From JASLBX01 sp036373915 (GTDB taxonomy: Bacteria; Actinomycetota; Actinomycetes; Jiangellales; Jiangellaceae): DNA of 64,000 bases. The position numbers were made by a program, and so were the translations under genes. This document shows, in pieces, positions 1 through 8,118 of this stretch; the first letter of the stretch is position 1, and each line of letters opens with the position of its first letter. Under the pieces are notes generated by a model. That model saw nothing but the letters and a program-made list of their open reading frames with translations. It made no database searches and was not told the DNA's origin. The stretch spans positions 1-64,000 of the forward strand of contig DASUUU010000137.1 in NCBI GenBank assembly GCA_036373915.1, written 5' to 3'.

Positions 1-325
1 AGACGTATCCCATGCCGGTCGCACCGCCGGCGACGAAGAGCAGCCCGTGACGGGTATCAGCCGCCATCCCGACCGCCATCCGGCCGGCGGGCGCGTCGAC
101 GAACAGCGAGGTCGAACCTGAGCGAAGATCACCTCGGTAGATATCGCCCTGGACCAGATCTCCGGCGTAGAAGGTCGATCCCGCACCGATGGCGATGCCT
201 TCGGCAGAACTCGCTCCCTCGATCACGATGACCTCGGGGAAAGGCTGCGCCTCCGCGGCCCCCGCCATGGTCCCTGCCACGAGGACGCCGGCAACCGACA
301 ATCCGGTGACGATACGTCGCATCAT
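1..325 (-). CDS. Secreted protein, 3' part missing (window edge)
   Basis: Reading leftwards from an ATG at 325 (a second in-frame ATG is at 322), the open frame runs off the window edge after about 108 codons. An AGGAGG ribosome site lies just upstream (327-332). The N-terminus MMRRIVTGLSVAGVLVAGTM followed by AGAAEAQ is a classical Sec signal peptide with an A-x-A cleavage site. The visible mature part repeats short Gly-rich beta-strand-like stretches (EGIAIGAGSTFYAGDL, then RHGLLFVAGG), which resembles the first blades of an SMP-30/YVTN-type beta-propeller. That fold is inferred from the look of the strands only. The product is exported; substrate and function cannot be told from this fragment. 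Confidence 0.75.
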   Translation of the reverse strand, partial: MMRRIVTGLSVAGVLVAGTMAGAAEAQPFPEVIVIEGASSAEGIAIGAGSTFYAGDLVQGDIYRGDLRSGSTSLFVDAPAGRMAVGMAADTRHGLLFVAGGATGMGYV

Positions 326-464
326 TAACCTCCTGCTCGGAAACAGCACATGTCGTTAACACGGCGCCACAGCCGGGTACGTTCACAGCTTCACTACCCA
401 CCATGGCACGCGTTGAACAATCGGTTAAGGTCCAGTTGTTGACGGACATCGGGAGCTGCGCACC

Positions 465-1145
465 GTGGTGATCTGTTCTGCTGCGTTCCAGCGACGCGTT
501 GGAAGCCGGGCGGCGCACGCCGTGGCGATTCTGCTCTCGGGCGCAGTCCTGGTGGCGGCGCTGAGCGCATGTGGTGGCGAACCGGACGCGGCGGTCAGTG
601 AGGTGGCCAAGCTGCATGCAGAGGCGACGCGCCCGCCCACTGCCACGCCAACAGCCGCCGAGCCGCCGTCCGAGGAGCCCGACGCCGAGCCGGAGATCCA
701 GGTCGAGCCGCTCGACGGGCCGTACACCGTGCGGATCCCGCGGATCGGAGTGGACGCGCCGGTCATATCGATCCATGTCAACGACGATCGGGTGCTCGTC
801 CCACCCCGCGAGCTGAGCGTCGTCGGCTGGTGGAGCGAGGGGGCGGTGCCCGGCGCCGCGAGAGGCTCGGCGGTCCTGGTCGGCCACTCGGCACGCGCGG
901 GTGGCGGGGTCTTCGACGACGTCGGTGAATTGCAGCCTGGAGACACGATCGAGGTTCTCGGCGCGGGCGACGCGCTGAGCTATGCGGTCGAGTCGACCGA
1001 GGTCCTGTCGAAAGAAGACCTCGCCCGCAACGCGGAGGAGATCTTCGACCAGGAAGGTCAGGGCCGGCTTGTGGTGATCACCTGCGAGGACTTCGACGGG
1101 ACGGCATGGCGATCGAACATAGTTACGATCGCTTCGCCCGTCTGA
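465..1145 (+). CDS. Class F-type sortase, lipoprotein-like
   Basis: A 226-residue protein with a GTG start (alternative GTG at 468) behind GGGAG. Residues 15-36 form a signal peptide ending in a lipobox-like LSAC, so it may be lipid-anchored. A Pro/Glu-rich linker (about 50-82) leads to a sortase barrel. The three catalytic residues are visible: His141 in LVGHS, Cys207 in VVITCEDFDG and Arg216 in WRSN. This pattern and the short size fit the class E/F sortases common in actinobacteria, cysteine transpeptidases that cleave an LPxTG-like sorting signal. No pilin or LPxTG substrate is visible nearby; the secreted protein cut at the left edge could be one, but its C-terminus is outside the window. 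Family call firm, substrate unknown. Confidence 0.85.
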   Translation: MVICSAAFQRRVGSRAAHAVAILLSGAVLVAALSACGGEPDAAVSEVAKLHAEATRPPTATPTAAEPPSEEPDAEPEIQVEPLDGPYTVRIPRIGVDAPVISIHVNDDRVLVPPRELSVVGWWSEGAVPGAARGSAVLVGHSARAGGGVFDDVGELQPGDTIEVLGAGDALSYAVESTEVLSKEDLARNAEEIFDQEGQGRLVVITCEDFDGTAWRSNIVTIASPV

Positions 1146-1262
1146 GCTCGCTCAGCCGGCGCCGCCGGTGTCGATGGTCGGTCAGTCTCGGGACGTATGG
1201 CCGTCGTATCCAGCAGAGCTACCGCGGAAGGCTGGGAGTGAAGACTCCTGGAGGTGGCTGCG

Positions 1263-2468
1263 ATGCGCAAGAAAGTCCTGGTTCTCGGTGGCAACTTCGG
1301 TGGGCTGACCGCCGCACTGAGCGTCATGCACGAGTTGCGGGGTGACGTGGACGTTCGGGTCGTATCCGCTTCGGATCGATTCCTGTTCAACCCGTCGCTG
1401 ATCTGGCTGCCGTTCGGCAAGCGTCGCCCGCAGGACATCACGTTCCCGCTCGCGCCGACGCTCGAGCGACACGGAGTCGAGTTCGTCCACGCCACTGCGA
1501 CACATATCGACCCGGTGGCCAAACGGGTGGACTCGACCGCCGGCTCGTACGACTACGACTACCTGGTCATCGCGACGGGTTACCAGAACAAGATGGACGC
1601 GGTGCCCGGCCTGGCCGACGCCGACGGCGCGTACACGATCACCACGCTCGAGGATGCGATCCATGCGGGCGAAGGCTGGCGCCGGTTCCTCACGGACCCG
1701 GGCCCGGTCGTGGTCGGTGCCAGCCAGAGCGCCGGCTGCTTCGGTGCCGCGTACGAGTTCCTGTTCAACATGTCGTACCAGCTCCGTAAGGCAGGTCTGA
1801 AGCGCCAGGCCGATCTGACCTACGTGACCTCCGAGCCATTCCTTGGTCATTTCGGCATCGGCGGCCTCCCAGGAGGCGAGAAGCTACTGGGGATGTTCCT
1901 GAAGAAGGAGCGGATCACCGCGATCACCGGCGTGGCCATGGAGGAGGTCGCCCCGGGCAAGCTCCTGCTCGATCAGGGAGAACCGATCCACTTCGCGTAT
2001 GCGATGATCATTCCTCCGTTCGAGGGACAGGACGTCGTGCGCACGGTCGAGGGCCTGGCCGATGACAAGGGATTCGTCCCAGTGCACGACACCTACCAGT
2101 CCGTTGCCTATGCCGACATCTACACGGTCGGGGTGGCGGCTGCTGTGAGCGTGCCGTGGACGACCGCCATCCCCGTCGGAGTGCCCAAGACCGGGTTCCC
2201 GACCGAGGTACAGGCACACGTGGCGGCCACGAACGTCGCGAGTCAGGTTCTCGGGGGTACGCCGACGAAGACCAAGAGCTTCGGCGACATCCCGGCGGTA
2301 TGCGTCATGGATGCCGGCAACAACGGCGTGATGATCCTGGCGGACAAGATGCTGCCACCGCGCAAGGGTGGCGTGCTCATCCCCGGGCCGCAGGCGCACG
2401 GCGCCAAGGTGCTGTTCGAAAAGTACTTCCTGTGGAAGGCTCGAAACGGCTACGTCCGGCTGCCCTGA
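1263..2468 (+). CDS. Sulfide:quinone oxidoreductase-like FAD flavoprotein
   Basis: A 401-residue FAD/NAD(P)-type pyridine nucleotide disulfide reductase fold. The N-terminal dinucleotide motif is LVLGGNFGGLTAA, and LVIATGY closes the first nucleotide domain. There are only two cysteines, Cys159 (GASQSAGCFG) and Cys347 (IPAVCVMD). Their spacing matches the two core redox cysteines of sulfide:quinone oxidoreductases (Cys160/Cys356 in the Acidithiobacillus enzyme), which carry a polysulfide bridge; the third cysteine of classical SQR is absent. SQR family members oxidise sulfide and pass electrons to quinone at the membrane. The ATG at 1263 is preferred to the GTG at 1254 because GGAGG sits at 1250-1254. 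A thioredoxin follows in the same direction behind a persulfide/copper-type operator. A related NADH:quinone-type flavoprotein remains possible. Confidence 0.75.
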   Translation: MRKKVLVLGGNFGGLTAALSVMHELRGDVDVRVVSASDRFLFNPSLIWLPFGKRRPQDITFPLAPTLERHGVEFVHATATHIDPVAKRVDSTAGSYDYDYLVIATGYQNKMDAVPGLADADGAYTITTLEDAIHAGEGWRRFLTDPGPVVVGASQSAGCFGAAYEFLFNMSYQLRKAGLKRQADLTYVTSEPFLGHFGIGGLPGGEKLLGMFLKKERITAITGVAMEEVAPGKLLLDQGEPIHFAYAMIIPPFEGQDVVRTVEGLADDKGFVPVHDTYQSVAYADIYTVGVAAAVSVPWTTAIPVGVPKTGFPTEVQAHVAATNVASQVLGGTPTKTKSFGDIPAVCVMDAGNNGVMILADKMLPPRKGGVLIPGPQAHGAKVLFEKYFLWKARNGYVRLP

Positions 2469-2516
2469 TCCAGCGGTTGTGGGGTGCGGGAATGGATTCC
2501 CGCCATCGATGGTTCC

Positions 2517-2532
2517 ATACCCCTAGGAGTAT
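2517..2532. promoter_or_regulatory. CsoR/CstR-type operator before thioredoxin gene
   Basis: The sequence ATACCCCTAGGAGTAT is a nearly perfect 16-bp inverted repeat (one mismatched pair). It has the ATAC-G/C-tract-GTAT form recognised by CsoR-family repressors, which sense Cu(I) (CsoR) or persulfide (CstR). It lies 18 bases before the thioredoxin start, in the gap after the SQR-like gene. A second, similar element is at 10323-10342. No CsoR-family gene lies in this window, so the regulator must be elsewhere. Confidence 0.55.
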
Positions 2533-2550
2533 CTACCCGAGAGGAAACCA

Positions 2551-2919
2551 ATGGCGACCGTCGAACTTACCAAGGACAACTTCAACGAGATCACCACTGC
2601 TGACGGCATCGTGCTCGTGGACTTCTGGGCAGCCTGGTGCGGCCCGTGCCGGATGTTCGCACCGATCTTCGAGCGGGCGTCCGAGAAGTACGACGACATC
2701 GTCTTCGGCAAGGTGGACACCGAGGCACAGCGTGAGCTCGCTGGGGCGTTCCAGATCACGTCGATTCCTACCCTGATGGCCATCCGCGACCGGGTCGTGC
2801 TGTACGCGCAGCCCGGCGCACTGCCCGAGGCGGCCTTGGAGGACCTGATCAAGCAGATCAAGGACGTCGACATGGACCAGGTCCGTGAGCAGATCGCCGC
2901 GGAGGCGAACGCCTCCTAA
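2551..2919 (+). CDS. Thioredoxin
   Basis: A 122-residue cytoplasmic thioredoxin. The redox motif WCGPC is at Cys30/Cys33 after VLVDFWAA, and the cis-proline loop TSIPTL is present. There is no signal peptide. A ribosome site (GAGAGGAAACC) precedes the ATG. The C-terminus carries an extra acidic tail (about 100-122) beyond the usual 105-110 residues. It follows the SQR-like flavoprotein in the same orientation and has its own CsoR/CstR-like operator. Thioredoxins reduce protein disulfides and can release sulfane sulfur from persulfides, so a role in sulfide or persulfide handling with the upstream gene is a reasonable inference. Confidence 0.9.
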   Translation: MATVELTKDNFNEITTADGIVLVDFWAAWCGPCRMFAPIFERASEKYDDIVFGKVDTEAQRELAGAFQITSIPTLMAIRDRVVLYAQPGALPEAALEDLIKQIKDVDMDQVREQIAAEANAS

Positions 2920-2973
2920 GCCGGCCGCCAAGTCATAGGGGTAGTGGACCTTGGTCTGTCTCGCTAGGGTGAA

Positions 2974-2998
2974 GCCGTCCTGCCCCCGGTAGGGCGGC
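2974..2998 (+). terminator. Hairpin after thioredoxin gene
   Basis: GCCGTCCT (2974-2981) can pair with AGGGCGGC (2991-2998), with one G-U wobble, around a nine-base C/G-rich loop. No T-run follows. It lies between the thioredoxin and DUF4389 genes and may be an attenuating terminator or a leader hairpin of the next gene. Confidence 0.35.
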
Positions 2999-3042
2999 AC
3001 GTGTACCTGGCAGCGATCACCCGCTGGGAGTGAGGCAAGGCC

Positions 3043-3672
3043 ATGGACCAAACCACCTACCCCGTACAGCTGAGCGTCGACTACCCCGATCGAGACCTCG
3101 ACCGCGTCACCACGTTCTTCAGAATCTTCGTGGCCATCCCGATTCTGATCGTTCTCGGCAGCGTCAACGGGGGAACCTGGCAGTGGACCTACGAGAACGG
3201 GTCCACGGTCGCAGCAGGTGCCGGCGGACTGCTGTTCTTCGGCCCGCTGCTGATGATCCTGTTCCGGGAGAAGTACCCCCGGTGGTGGTTCGACTGGAAC
3301 CAGGAGCTGTTGCGCTTCTCCAACCGCGTCATTGTCTACCTGGCCCTGATGGACGACAGGTACCCGTCGACGGACGAACACCAGTCGGTCCGGCTGGACT
3401 ACCCATATCCGGACGTGCCAACTCAGCTCAACAGGTGGCTGCCACTGGTGAAGTGGTTCCTGGCGATACCGCACTACGTGGTGCTCTTCTTCCTGGAGAT
3501 CGCCGCCATCGTCGTGGTGATCATCACCTGGTTCGCGATCCTGTTCACCGGCAGGTACCCGCGGGGCATGTTCGACTTCGTCGAAGGCGTCATCCGGTGG
3601 CACAACCGGGTCGTCGGCTACGCCTTCATCCTGGTGACCGATCAGTACCCGCCGTTCCGGCTGACGGCGTGA
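3043..3672 (+). CDS. DUF4389 membrane protein
   Basis: A 209-residue integral membrane protein built of two related halves. Each half has a hydrophobic helix followed by a KYPRWWFDW- or RYPRGMFDF-type motif and an R(F/W)xNRVxxY segment, then a YP(P/S) turn (DDRYPSTDE, TDQYPPFRL). This duplication is the hallmark of DUF4389 proteins. Membrane segments lie at roughly 25-45, 60-80 and 140-170. The ATG at 3043 follows a GGGAGTGAGG ribosome site. The family has no established biochemical function. It may be co-transcribed with the thioredoxin gene, although a hairpin separates them. Confidence 0.85.
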   Translation: MDQTTYPVQLSVDYPDRDLDRVTTFFRIFVAIPILIVLGSVNGGTWQWTYENGSTVAAGAGGLLFFGPLLMILFREKYPRWWFDWNQELLRFSNRVIVYLALMDDRYPSTDEHQSVRLDYPYPDVPTQLNRWLPLVKWFLAIPHYVVLFFLEIAAIVVVIITWFAILFTGRYPRGMFDFVEGVIRWHNRVVGYAFILVTDQYPPFRLTA

Positions 3673-3697
3673 GCCGGCTATCGGGCACGATGGCCGG

Positions 3698-4624
3698 GTG
3701 AACGTACCCAGTCGACAGGACGTCCTCGCCGCCGCGGAGCGCATCCACGGCCAGGTGCGGCGCACTCCCATACTCGACCTCGCCGGATCCGAACTCGGAG
3801 TGCCCGGCCGCGTGGTGCTCAAGCTGGAGTTGCTCCAGCATGTGGGGGTCTTCAAGGCACGGGGTGCGCTGAACACGCTGCTGTCTGTTGACGTCCCGTC
3901 CGGTGGAGTCGTGGCCGCGTCCGGAGGAAATCACGGCGCGGCCGTCGCGTGGGCGGCCGGGCGCACGCGGGTGCCGGCCACGATCTTCATTCCGGCTACC
4001 TCGCCGCAGTCGAAGGTCGACCGGATACGGTCGTACGGCGCGGAGGTCGTCGTGGTGGACGGTTACTACCCGGACGCGCTTGCCGCGAGCCGGAAGTGGG
4101 CTGCCGACCGGGACGTGCTGCAGATCCACGCGTACGACATGCCGACCGTAGTCGCCGGCCAGGGGACGGTGGGCGTCGAAATAGCCGAGCAGGTTCCCGA
4201 CGCGACGACGGTGCTGGTGTCCTGCGGGGGCGGGGGGCTGTACGCCGGAGTCGCCACGGGCATCGGTACGGCGGCCAGGGCCATTCCCGTTGAGCCCGAA
4301 CGCTGCCCCTCGCTGCATGCGGCGATCCGGGCGGGCGGACCAGTGAAGGTTGACATCAGCGGTGTGGCGGCCGACAGCATGGGGGCCGCGCTGGTCGGTG
4401 ATATCGCCTACCAGGTCGCGTCGGAGCGTGGTGAGTCCCCTGTACTCGTCCCGGACGAGGCCATCGTCGCGGCTCGCCGGTTCCTCTGGAACAACTGCCG
4501 AGTCCTGGCTGAACCAGGTGGGGCGACGGCGTTGGCCGCACTGGTATCAGGTGCATTTCGCCCGGGCTCGGACGACACGACAGTCGTCATCGTGTCGGGT
4601 GGCAACCACGCCGACATTCCCTGA
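3698..4624 (+). CDS. PLP-dependent threonine/serine dehydratase-like enzyme
   Basis: A 308-residue fold-type II PLP enzyme. The Schiff-base lysine is Lys53 in VFKARGALN, the ASGGNHG substrate loop is at about 74-80, and the phosphate-binding SCGGGGLYAG loop is at about 175-184. The pattern is that of biodegradative threonine dehydratase / serine racemase relatives, which deaminate L-Thr or L-Ser to 2-oxoacids. The length (about 310) means there is no C-terminal ACT regulatory domain as in biosynthetic IlvA. The start is a GTG without a strong ribosome site. It is convergent with the next operon, eight bases apart. The exact substrate is open: threonine, serine or hydroxyaspartate are all possible. 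Confidence 0.85.
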   Translation: MNVPSRQDVLAAAERIHGQVRRTPILDLAGSELGVPGRVVLKLELLQHVGVFKARGALNTLLSVDVPSGGVVAASGGNHGAAVAWAAGRTRVPATIFIPATSPQSKVDRIRSYGAEVVVVDGYYPDALAASRKWAADRDVLQIHAYDMPTVVAGQGTVGVEIAEQVPDATTVLVSCGGGGLYAGVATGIGTAARAIPVEPERCPSLHAAIRAGGPVKVDISGVAADSMGAALVGDIAYQVASERGESPVLVPDEAIVAARRFLWNNCRVLAEPGGATALAALVSGAFRPGSDDTTVVIVSGGNHADIP

Positions 4625-4632
4625 CCGGAGAT

Positions 4633-5436
4633 TCAGCCGAGGTCGCGCCGGGCGAGTATGGCCGTTCCCACCGGTACGGCGACCGCGATGACGACCAGCG
4701 GCCAGACGAACGCCGGCCAGGTCTGTTCGTCGGTCAGCGGCGAGTTGCTCAGGAACCAGTCCCACGGAGAGAGCCAGCGGACGCTGTCGAAGAAATCGAC
4801 GAAGCTGGACAGACCGAAGATCACATAGGTGCCGGCTGCTACTCCGGCGCCCACCGCGATGGCGGCGCCCCTACTGCCTGTTGCGGCGCCCACGGCGTAG
4901 GTGAGCGACACGAACAGCAGAACGAGCAGGTAGGTTCCGACACCGACCCAGATCAGCTCGCCGACTCCGAGCTCATCGAGTTCGAACGGCGATCGGGTCG
5001 CGATCAGCAGGATCGTCGAGACCGCCATCGGCACGGTAAGGAGCAACGACGTTCCAGCAAACCGTTCCAGAGCGACCTGGCTGCGGCTTACCGGGTTGGC
5101 GAGCAGCGGCTCCAAGGTGCCTTCGCGCTCGGTCCCGGCGATGGACCAGGCCGCCATTCCTATCCCGTAGACCAGCAGCAGGATCGGCAGGATGTTCGAG
5201 TAGAGCTGGCTGTTGAGGTAGCCCCCTGGACTTGTGATGCCACCTTCTGCGCCGAACAGCTCGAGCATGCCCTCCGGCATCTGCTCCATCAGCTGATCGA
5301 ATACCGACCCGGCATCCTTGACCGCCGGATAGCTTGCCGCCGTGATGGCCGTGAGCGCCGCTATCGCCACCGACCACCACAGCACGCCACGACGGCGCTC
5401 CCGCAGCATCTGGCGCAGCACGATGCCGGTCTTCAT
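4633..5436 (-). CDS. ABC-2 type exporter permease
   Basis: A 267-residue permease with about six membrane helices. It starts with MKTGIVLRQMLRERRRGVLWW, an N-terminal amphipathic stretch and first TM helix typical of ABC-2 permeases, and contains GTEREGTLEPLLANPVSR, the conserved cytoplasmic coupling loop of the family. Its ATG overlaps the stop of the ATPase gene by four bases, so the two are translationally coupled. The substrate is unknown; such pairs in actinobacteria often export lipids, peptides or antibiotics. Confidence 0.88.
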   Translation of the reverse strand: MKTGIVLRQMLRERRRGVLWWSVAIAALTAITAASYPAVKDAGSVFDQLMEQMPEGMLELFGAEGGITSPGGYLNSQLYSNILPILLLVYGIGMAAWSIAGTEREGTLEPLLANPVSRSQVALERFAGTSLLLTVPMAVSTILLIATRSPFELDELGVGELIWVGVGTYLLVLLFVSLTYAVGAATGSRGAAIAVGAGVAAGTYVIFGLSSFVDFFDSVRWLSPWDWFLSNSPLTDEQTWPAFVWPLVVIAVAVPVGTAILARRDLG

Positions 5437-6332
5437 CGGCCGTCTTCACCGTCCTGGTAGTACTGGAAGAACACGTCCTCCAGGTCCTCGTCGTGGCTGA
5501 CGATTCGGTCGACGTCGTATTCGGCAACCCGCTTGACCAGCTCGGCCACGCTGCCGTCGACGAGTACGTAGGCCGTTCGATCGACGATCTCGACGTTGCT
5601 CACACCGTCGACGCCGGTCAGCAGGTCGGTCGGTACATCCTGCGCGAAGCGCAGCTCGAGACGCTGGCGGGCGACCTCGCGCAGGTTCGCCATGGTGTCC
5701 TCACGAACCAGGACACCCCGCCGCAGGATGCCCACCCGGTCGGCGAGATTTTCCACCTCGGGAAGGAAGTGCGACGAGTACAGCACGGCGGTTCCGGCGT
5801 CGCGCCGGGCGCGGATCAGTTCGAGGACGCTGCGCTGCAGCAGCGGATCGAGGCCCGAGGTGGGCTCGTCGAGCACCAGGACGTCCGGTTCGTGCATGAG
5901 CGCTTGCACGATGGCTACTTTCTGCCGGTTGCCCGTCGACAGCTCACCGATCTTGCGCGTCGGGTCCAGGGCAAGGTGTTCGCACAGGGAGTTGATCGTC
6001 GCCGGATTCACTCCTCCGCGCAGGTCGGCGTACCACTTCAGCAGATCACGTGCCTTCAGTCCGCGATCAAGCACGACGTCGCCCCCGACATACCCGACCC
6101 GGTGCCGGACTGCGGTGTGACGCGGGTTCGAGCCGAGCAGTTGCACACTGCCACCGGTTGGATTCAAGAAACCCAGCAGCGTGCGAATGGTCGTCGTCTT
6201 GCCGGCCCCGTTGGGCCCGAGCAGCCCGTAGATCTCGCCGGGTGCGACCTGGAGATCCAGCGAATCGACTGCTGTGAGCGACCCGAAGCGCTTGGTCAGC
6301 GCGCGGATGTCGATCACAGGAGAACCGGTCAC
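5433..6332 (-). CDS. ABC transporter ATP-binding protein
   Basis: About 299 residues. Walker A LLGPNGAGKTTT, the signature ELSTGNRQKVAIVQAL (STGNR instead of LSGGQ) and Walker B VLVLDEPTSGLD are all visible. After the nucleotide domain (about 1-215) comes a C-terminal extension typical of the DrrA/NatA family, ending in LEDVFFQYY. The GTG at 6332 is preferred because TACGAT lies six bases before it (a leaderless promoter pattern) and the protein then begins VTGSPVIDIRALTKRFG; an upstream start at 6395 would add an unlikely Arg-rich tail. It partners the permease at 4633-5436. Confidence 0.88.
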   Translation of the reverse strand: MTGSPVIDIRALTKRFGSLTAVDSLDLQVAPGEIYGLLGPNGAGKTTTIRTLLGFLNPTGGSVQLLGSNPRHTAVRHRVGYVGGDVVLDRGLKARDLLKWYADLRGGVNPATINSLCEHLALDPTRKIGELSTGNRQKVAIVQALMHEPDVLVLDEPTSGLDPLLQRSVLELIRARRDAGTAVLYSSHFLPEVENLADRVGILRRGVLVREDTMANLREVARQRLELRFAQDVPTDLLTGVDGVSNVEIVDRTAYVLVDGSVAELVKRVAEYDVDRIVSHDEDLEDVFFQYYQDGEDGR

Positions 6333-6391
6333 CTGGCGATCGTAGCGCCGGGACCGGCGAGCCGTGGTCGACCCGCCGGTCCCGACGGCGC

Positions 6392-6934
6392 TCACCCCCG
6401 ATCGAGGAGCTCTCGCATATGGTCGATCTCAGCCTGCTGTCCGTCGATGATTTCTTGCGCCAACTCCTTGGCCTCTTTGTCGGCGCCATCGGCCAGCTCT
6501 GTCTTGGACATCGCGATCGCGCCCTCGTGATGCTCGATCATCAGCTCGAGAAACATCCGGTCGAACTCGCTGGCGGTGGCATCGTCAAGAGCGGCCATCT
6601 GGTCAGCGGTCATCATGCCCTTGCCATGGTCCATCGCGCTGTGGTCCAGGGTCAGATCAGGGACGTCCTCGCCCCAGTTCTCGAGCCAGCCCGTCATCAG
6701 CTGGATCTCGGGATCCTGGGCTGCTTCGATCTGCGCCGCGAGGTCGGTCACTTCCTGGCCGGCGTCGCGTCCCTGGACAAGTTGAGCCATCTCCAAGGCC
6801 TGAGCGTGATGCGGGATCATCCCCTGCGCGAACATGACGTCGGCATCGTTGTAGTCCTCGTCGCCGGAGCAGCCGACGAACGCGGATGACGCCACGATAG
6901 CGAGTGCGATCGTGGCAAGACTCTTTCTGATCAT
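6392..6934 (-). CDS. DUF305 lipoprotein, probable metal-binding
   Basis: A 180-residue secreted protein. The signal peptide ends at VGCSGDED, a lipobox, so it is probably lipid-anchored on the outer face. The DUF305 core has paired His/Met motifs: MIPHHAQALEM near the start and MIEHHEGAIAM near the end, in a ferritin-like helical domain. The family is often found with copper resistance and processing genes and is thought to bind copper. The ATG at 6934 is chosen because of the AGAGGGAC ribosome site upstream. Another metal- or heme-associated family, DUF6153, is encoded just upstream on the same strand. Confidence 0.88.
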   Translation of the reverse strand: MIRKSLATIALAIVASSAFVGCSGDEDYNDADVMFAQGMIPHHAQALEMAQLVQGRDAGQEVTDLAAQIEAAQDPEIQLMTGWLENWGEDVPDLTLDHSAMDHGKGMMTADQMAALDDATASEFDRMFLELMIEHHEGAIAMSKTELADGADKEAKELAQEIIDGQQAEIDHMRELLDRG

Positions 6935-6989
6935 GTACAAGTCCCTCTGTTGCGTGACGTGGATAGGAAAGGCGTGCGCGGGCCTTGTC

Positions 6990-7370
6990 CTACGTGCGCA
7001 TCACGCAGAGGGACAACAGGAGCGGATAGCCGGCAAGGATCCGAGGCGGTCGGAGGACGCCATGCCGAACAACCACCCGAGGGCGTGTACCGCTGATCCG
7101 GGCGAGAGGTCGCCGCCTGGCCAGCAGCCACGCAGCAAACAGGAGCGCCGCGCCAGCGGCTACGGCGATGCACAGATGGAGCACATCGTGCCCGCCGGAC
7201 CGGTCGACCGGTCCGGTCGGACCATCTGGAGCGTGTGCTGATGGTGACGCCGCCGCGTGGCCGTGCGCGGCGAGTGTCGGATCGTCTGTTGACACCGTGA
7301 GTGCCTGGTGCATGAGGACGATGCCAGCGACGAGCGCGCCCACGGCCAGCAGGCGCAGCACGGCGCGCAT
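6990..7370 (-). CDS. DUF6153 family small membrane protein
   Basis: About 126 residues starting MRAVLRLLAVGALVAGIVLM (one TM helix, 4-24), then a His-containing external segment (HGHAAASPSAHAP, then HDVLHLC) and a second TM helix at about 75-95, ending in a basic cytoplasmic tail. This two-helix layout with HDVLHLC is typical of DUF6153, a small actinobacterial family of unknown function often placed beside DUF305 genes, as here. ATG codons at 7382 and 7370 are both possible; 7370 has GGGAG five bases upstream. The His residues suggest metal binding, but that is inference. Confidence 0.75.
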   Translation of the reverse strand: MRAVLRLLAVGALVAGIVLMHQALTVSTDDPTLAAHGHAAASPSAHAPDGPTGPVDRSGGHDVLHLCIAVAAGAALLFAAWLLARRRPLARISGTRPRVVVRHGVLRPPRILAGYPLLLSLCVMRT

Positions 7371-7394
7371 CAGCACTCCCATCGGTGCAAATCC

Positions 7395-7421
7395 TATCGG
7401 GCTTACGGAGAATGCCCGATA
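7395..7421. promoter_or_regulatory. Inverted repeat in divergent promoter
   Basis: Perfect 8-bp arms TATCGGGC (7395-7402) and GCCCGATA (7414-7421) separated by 11 bases lie between the DUF6153 gene (leftward) and the membrane protein gene at 7518 (rightward). It may be an operator or a transcript hairpin. No cognate regulator is adjacent. Confidence 0.35.
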
Positions 7422-7517
7422 CCTGCCGATGGCCCTTGTGCGGTCGGGACATCCGGCCCTGACCGGCAGTTTGGGTGTTTGTTGCGATTGAAGCCGACGC
7501 TGTGGTTGGAGGTTGCC

Positions 7518-8117
7518 GTGTACCCAGTCCGAGAAGGCTTTCTGCTTGCCGTCGCCGGGATTGCCGCGACCCTGGTCGGCCTGTTGTTGCTTGGCGCCTT
7601 CTTCTACATCGAGACGGGCCTTCGCCGGGCCACATCCGTAGCCCCACAAGGTGAACCGTTCCTGCGGGCGACAACGAAGTTGACCTTGCTGCTCTATTCG
7701 CTGGTGCTCGGCATGTCGCTGGGACTCGTCGTGCTACGGGCGGCGCCGCTCCTCGTGCTGTACGCGGTGCTCGCCCTGGCCCTCATCAAGGCCCTCGTCG
7801 AGTGGAGCAAGCGTTACCACGATCTGCGCAAAGTCCTGCCAATTCCTCGAGAATCGCCGTGGATCATGTGGCCGACAGTTGTGGTCCTGCTGGTGCTTCC
7901 CGTGGTCCTCGACGGTTGGGAACTCAGCAGGGAATCCATGACCTGGATGCTGCTGGGAATAGGGGCTCTGGCCGTCGTCAGTACGGTCGGCATGCTCTTG
8001 ACGAGCTTTGATCTGGTCAACTGGGAGTCGACTGCGCGGGGTCGGCAACAAGCTGATCGCAGCACCCGGTCACAGCGTGCCGAGGAGGGTGCCGCTCCGC
8101 GAACCGGCTCGGCGTGA
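7518..8117 (+). CDS. Integral membrane protein of unknown function
   Basis: A 199-residue protein with about four hydrophobic helices: LLAVAGIAATLVGLLLLGAF near residue 8, LLLYSLVLGMSLGLVVL near 60, WPTVVVLLVLPVVL near 118 and WMLLGIGALAVVSTVGMLL near 145. A basic, polar C-terminal tail follows (about 175-199). The GTG at 7518 is preferred because GGAGG lies five bases upstream; the longer frame from 7308 has low-complexity leader sequence. It is not recognised as a named family. It is convergent with, and one base from, the Met/His-rich secreted protein gene. Confidence 0.7.
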   Translation: MYPVREGFLLAVAGIAATLVGLLLLGAFFYIETGLRRATSVAPQGEPFLRATTKLTLLLYSLVLGMSLGLVVLRAAPLLVLYAVLALALIKALVEWSKRYHDLRKVLPIPRESPWIMWPTVVVLLVLPVVLDGWELSRESMTWMLLGIGALAVVSTVGMLLTSFDLVNWESTARGRQQADRSTRSQRAEEGAAPRTGSA

Positions 8118-8118
8118 A

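Noticed and set aside
2934..2946. CsoR/CstR site in CATAGGGGTAGTG after the thioredoxin gene
   Set aside because: Single half-site without an inverted partner.
2533..3876. Long leftward ORF opposite thioredoxin and DUF4389 genes
   Set aside because: Shadow frame of high-GC coding DNA; its translation is low-complexity and matches no family, whereas the plus-strand genes have clear domains.
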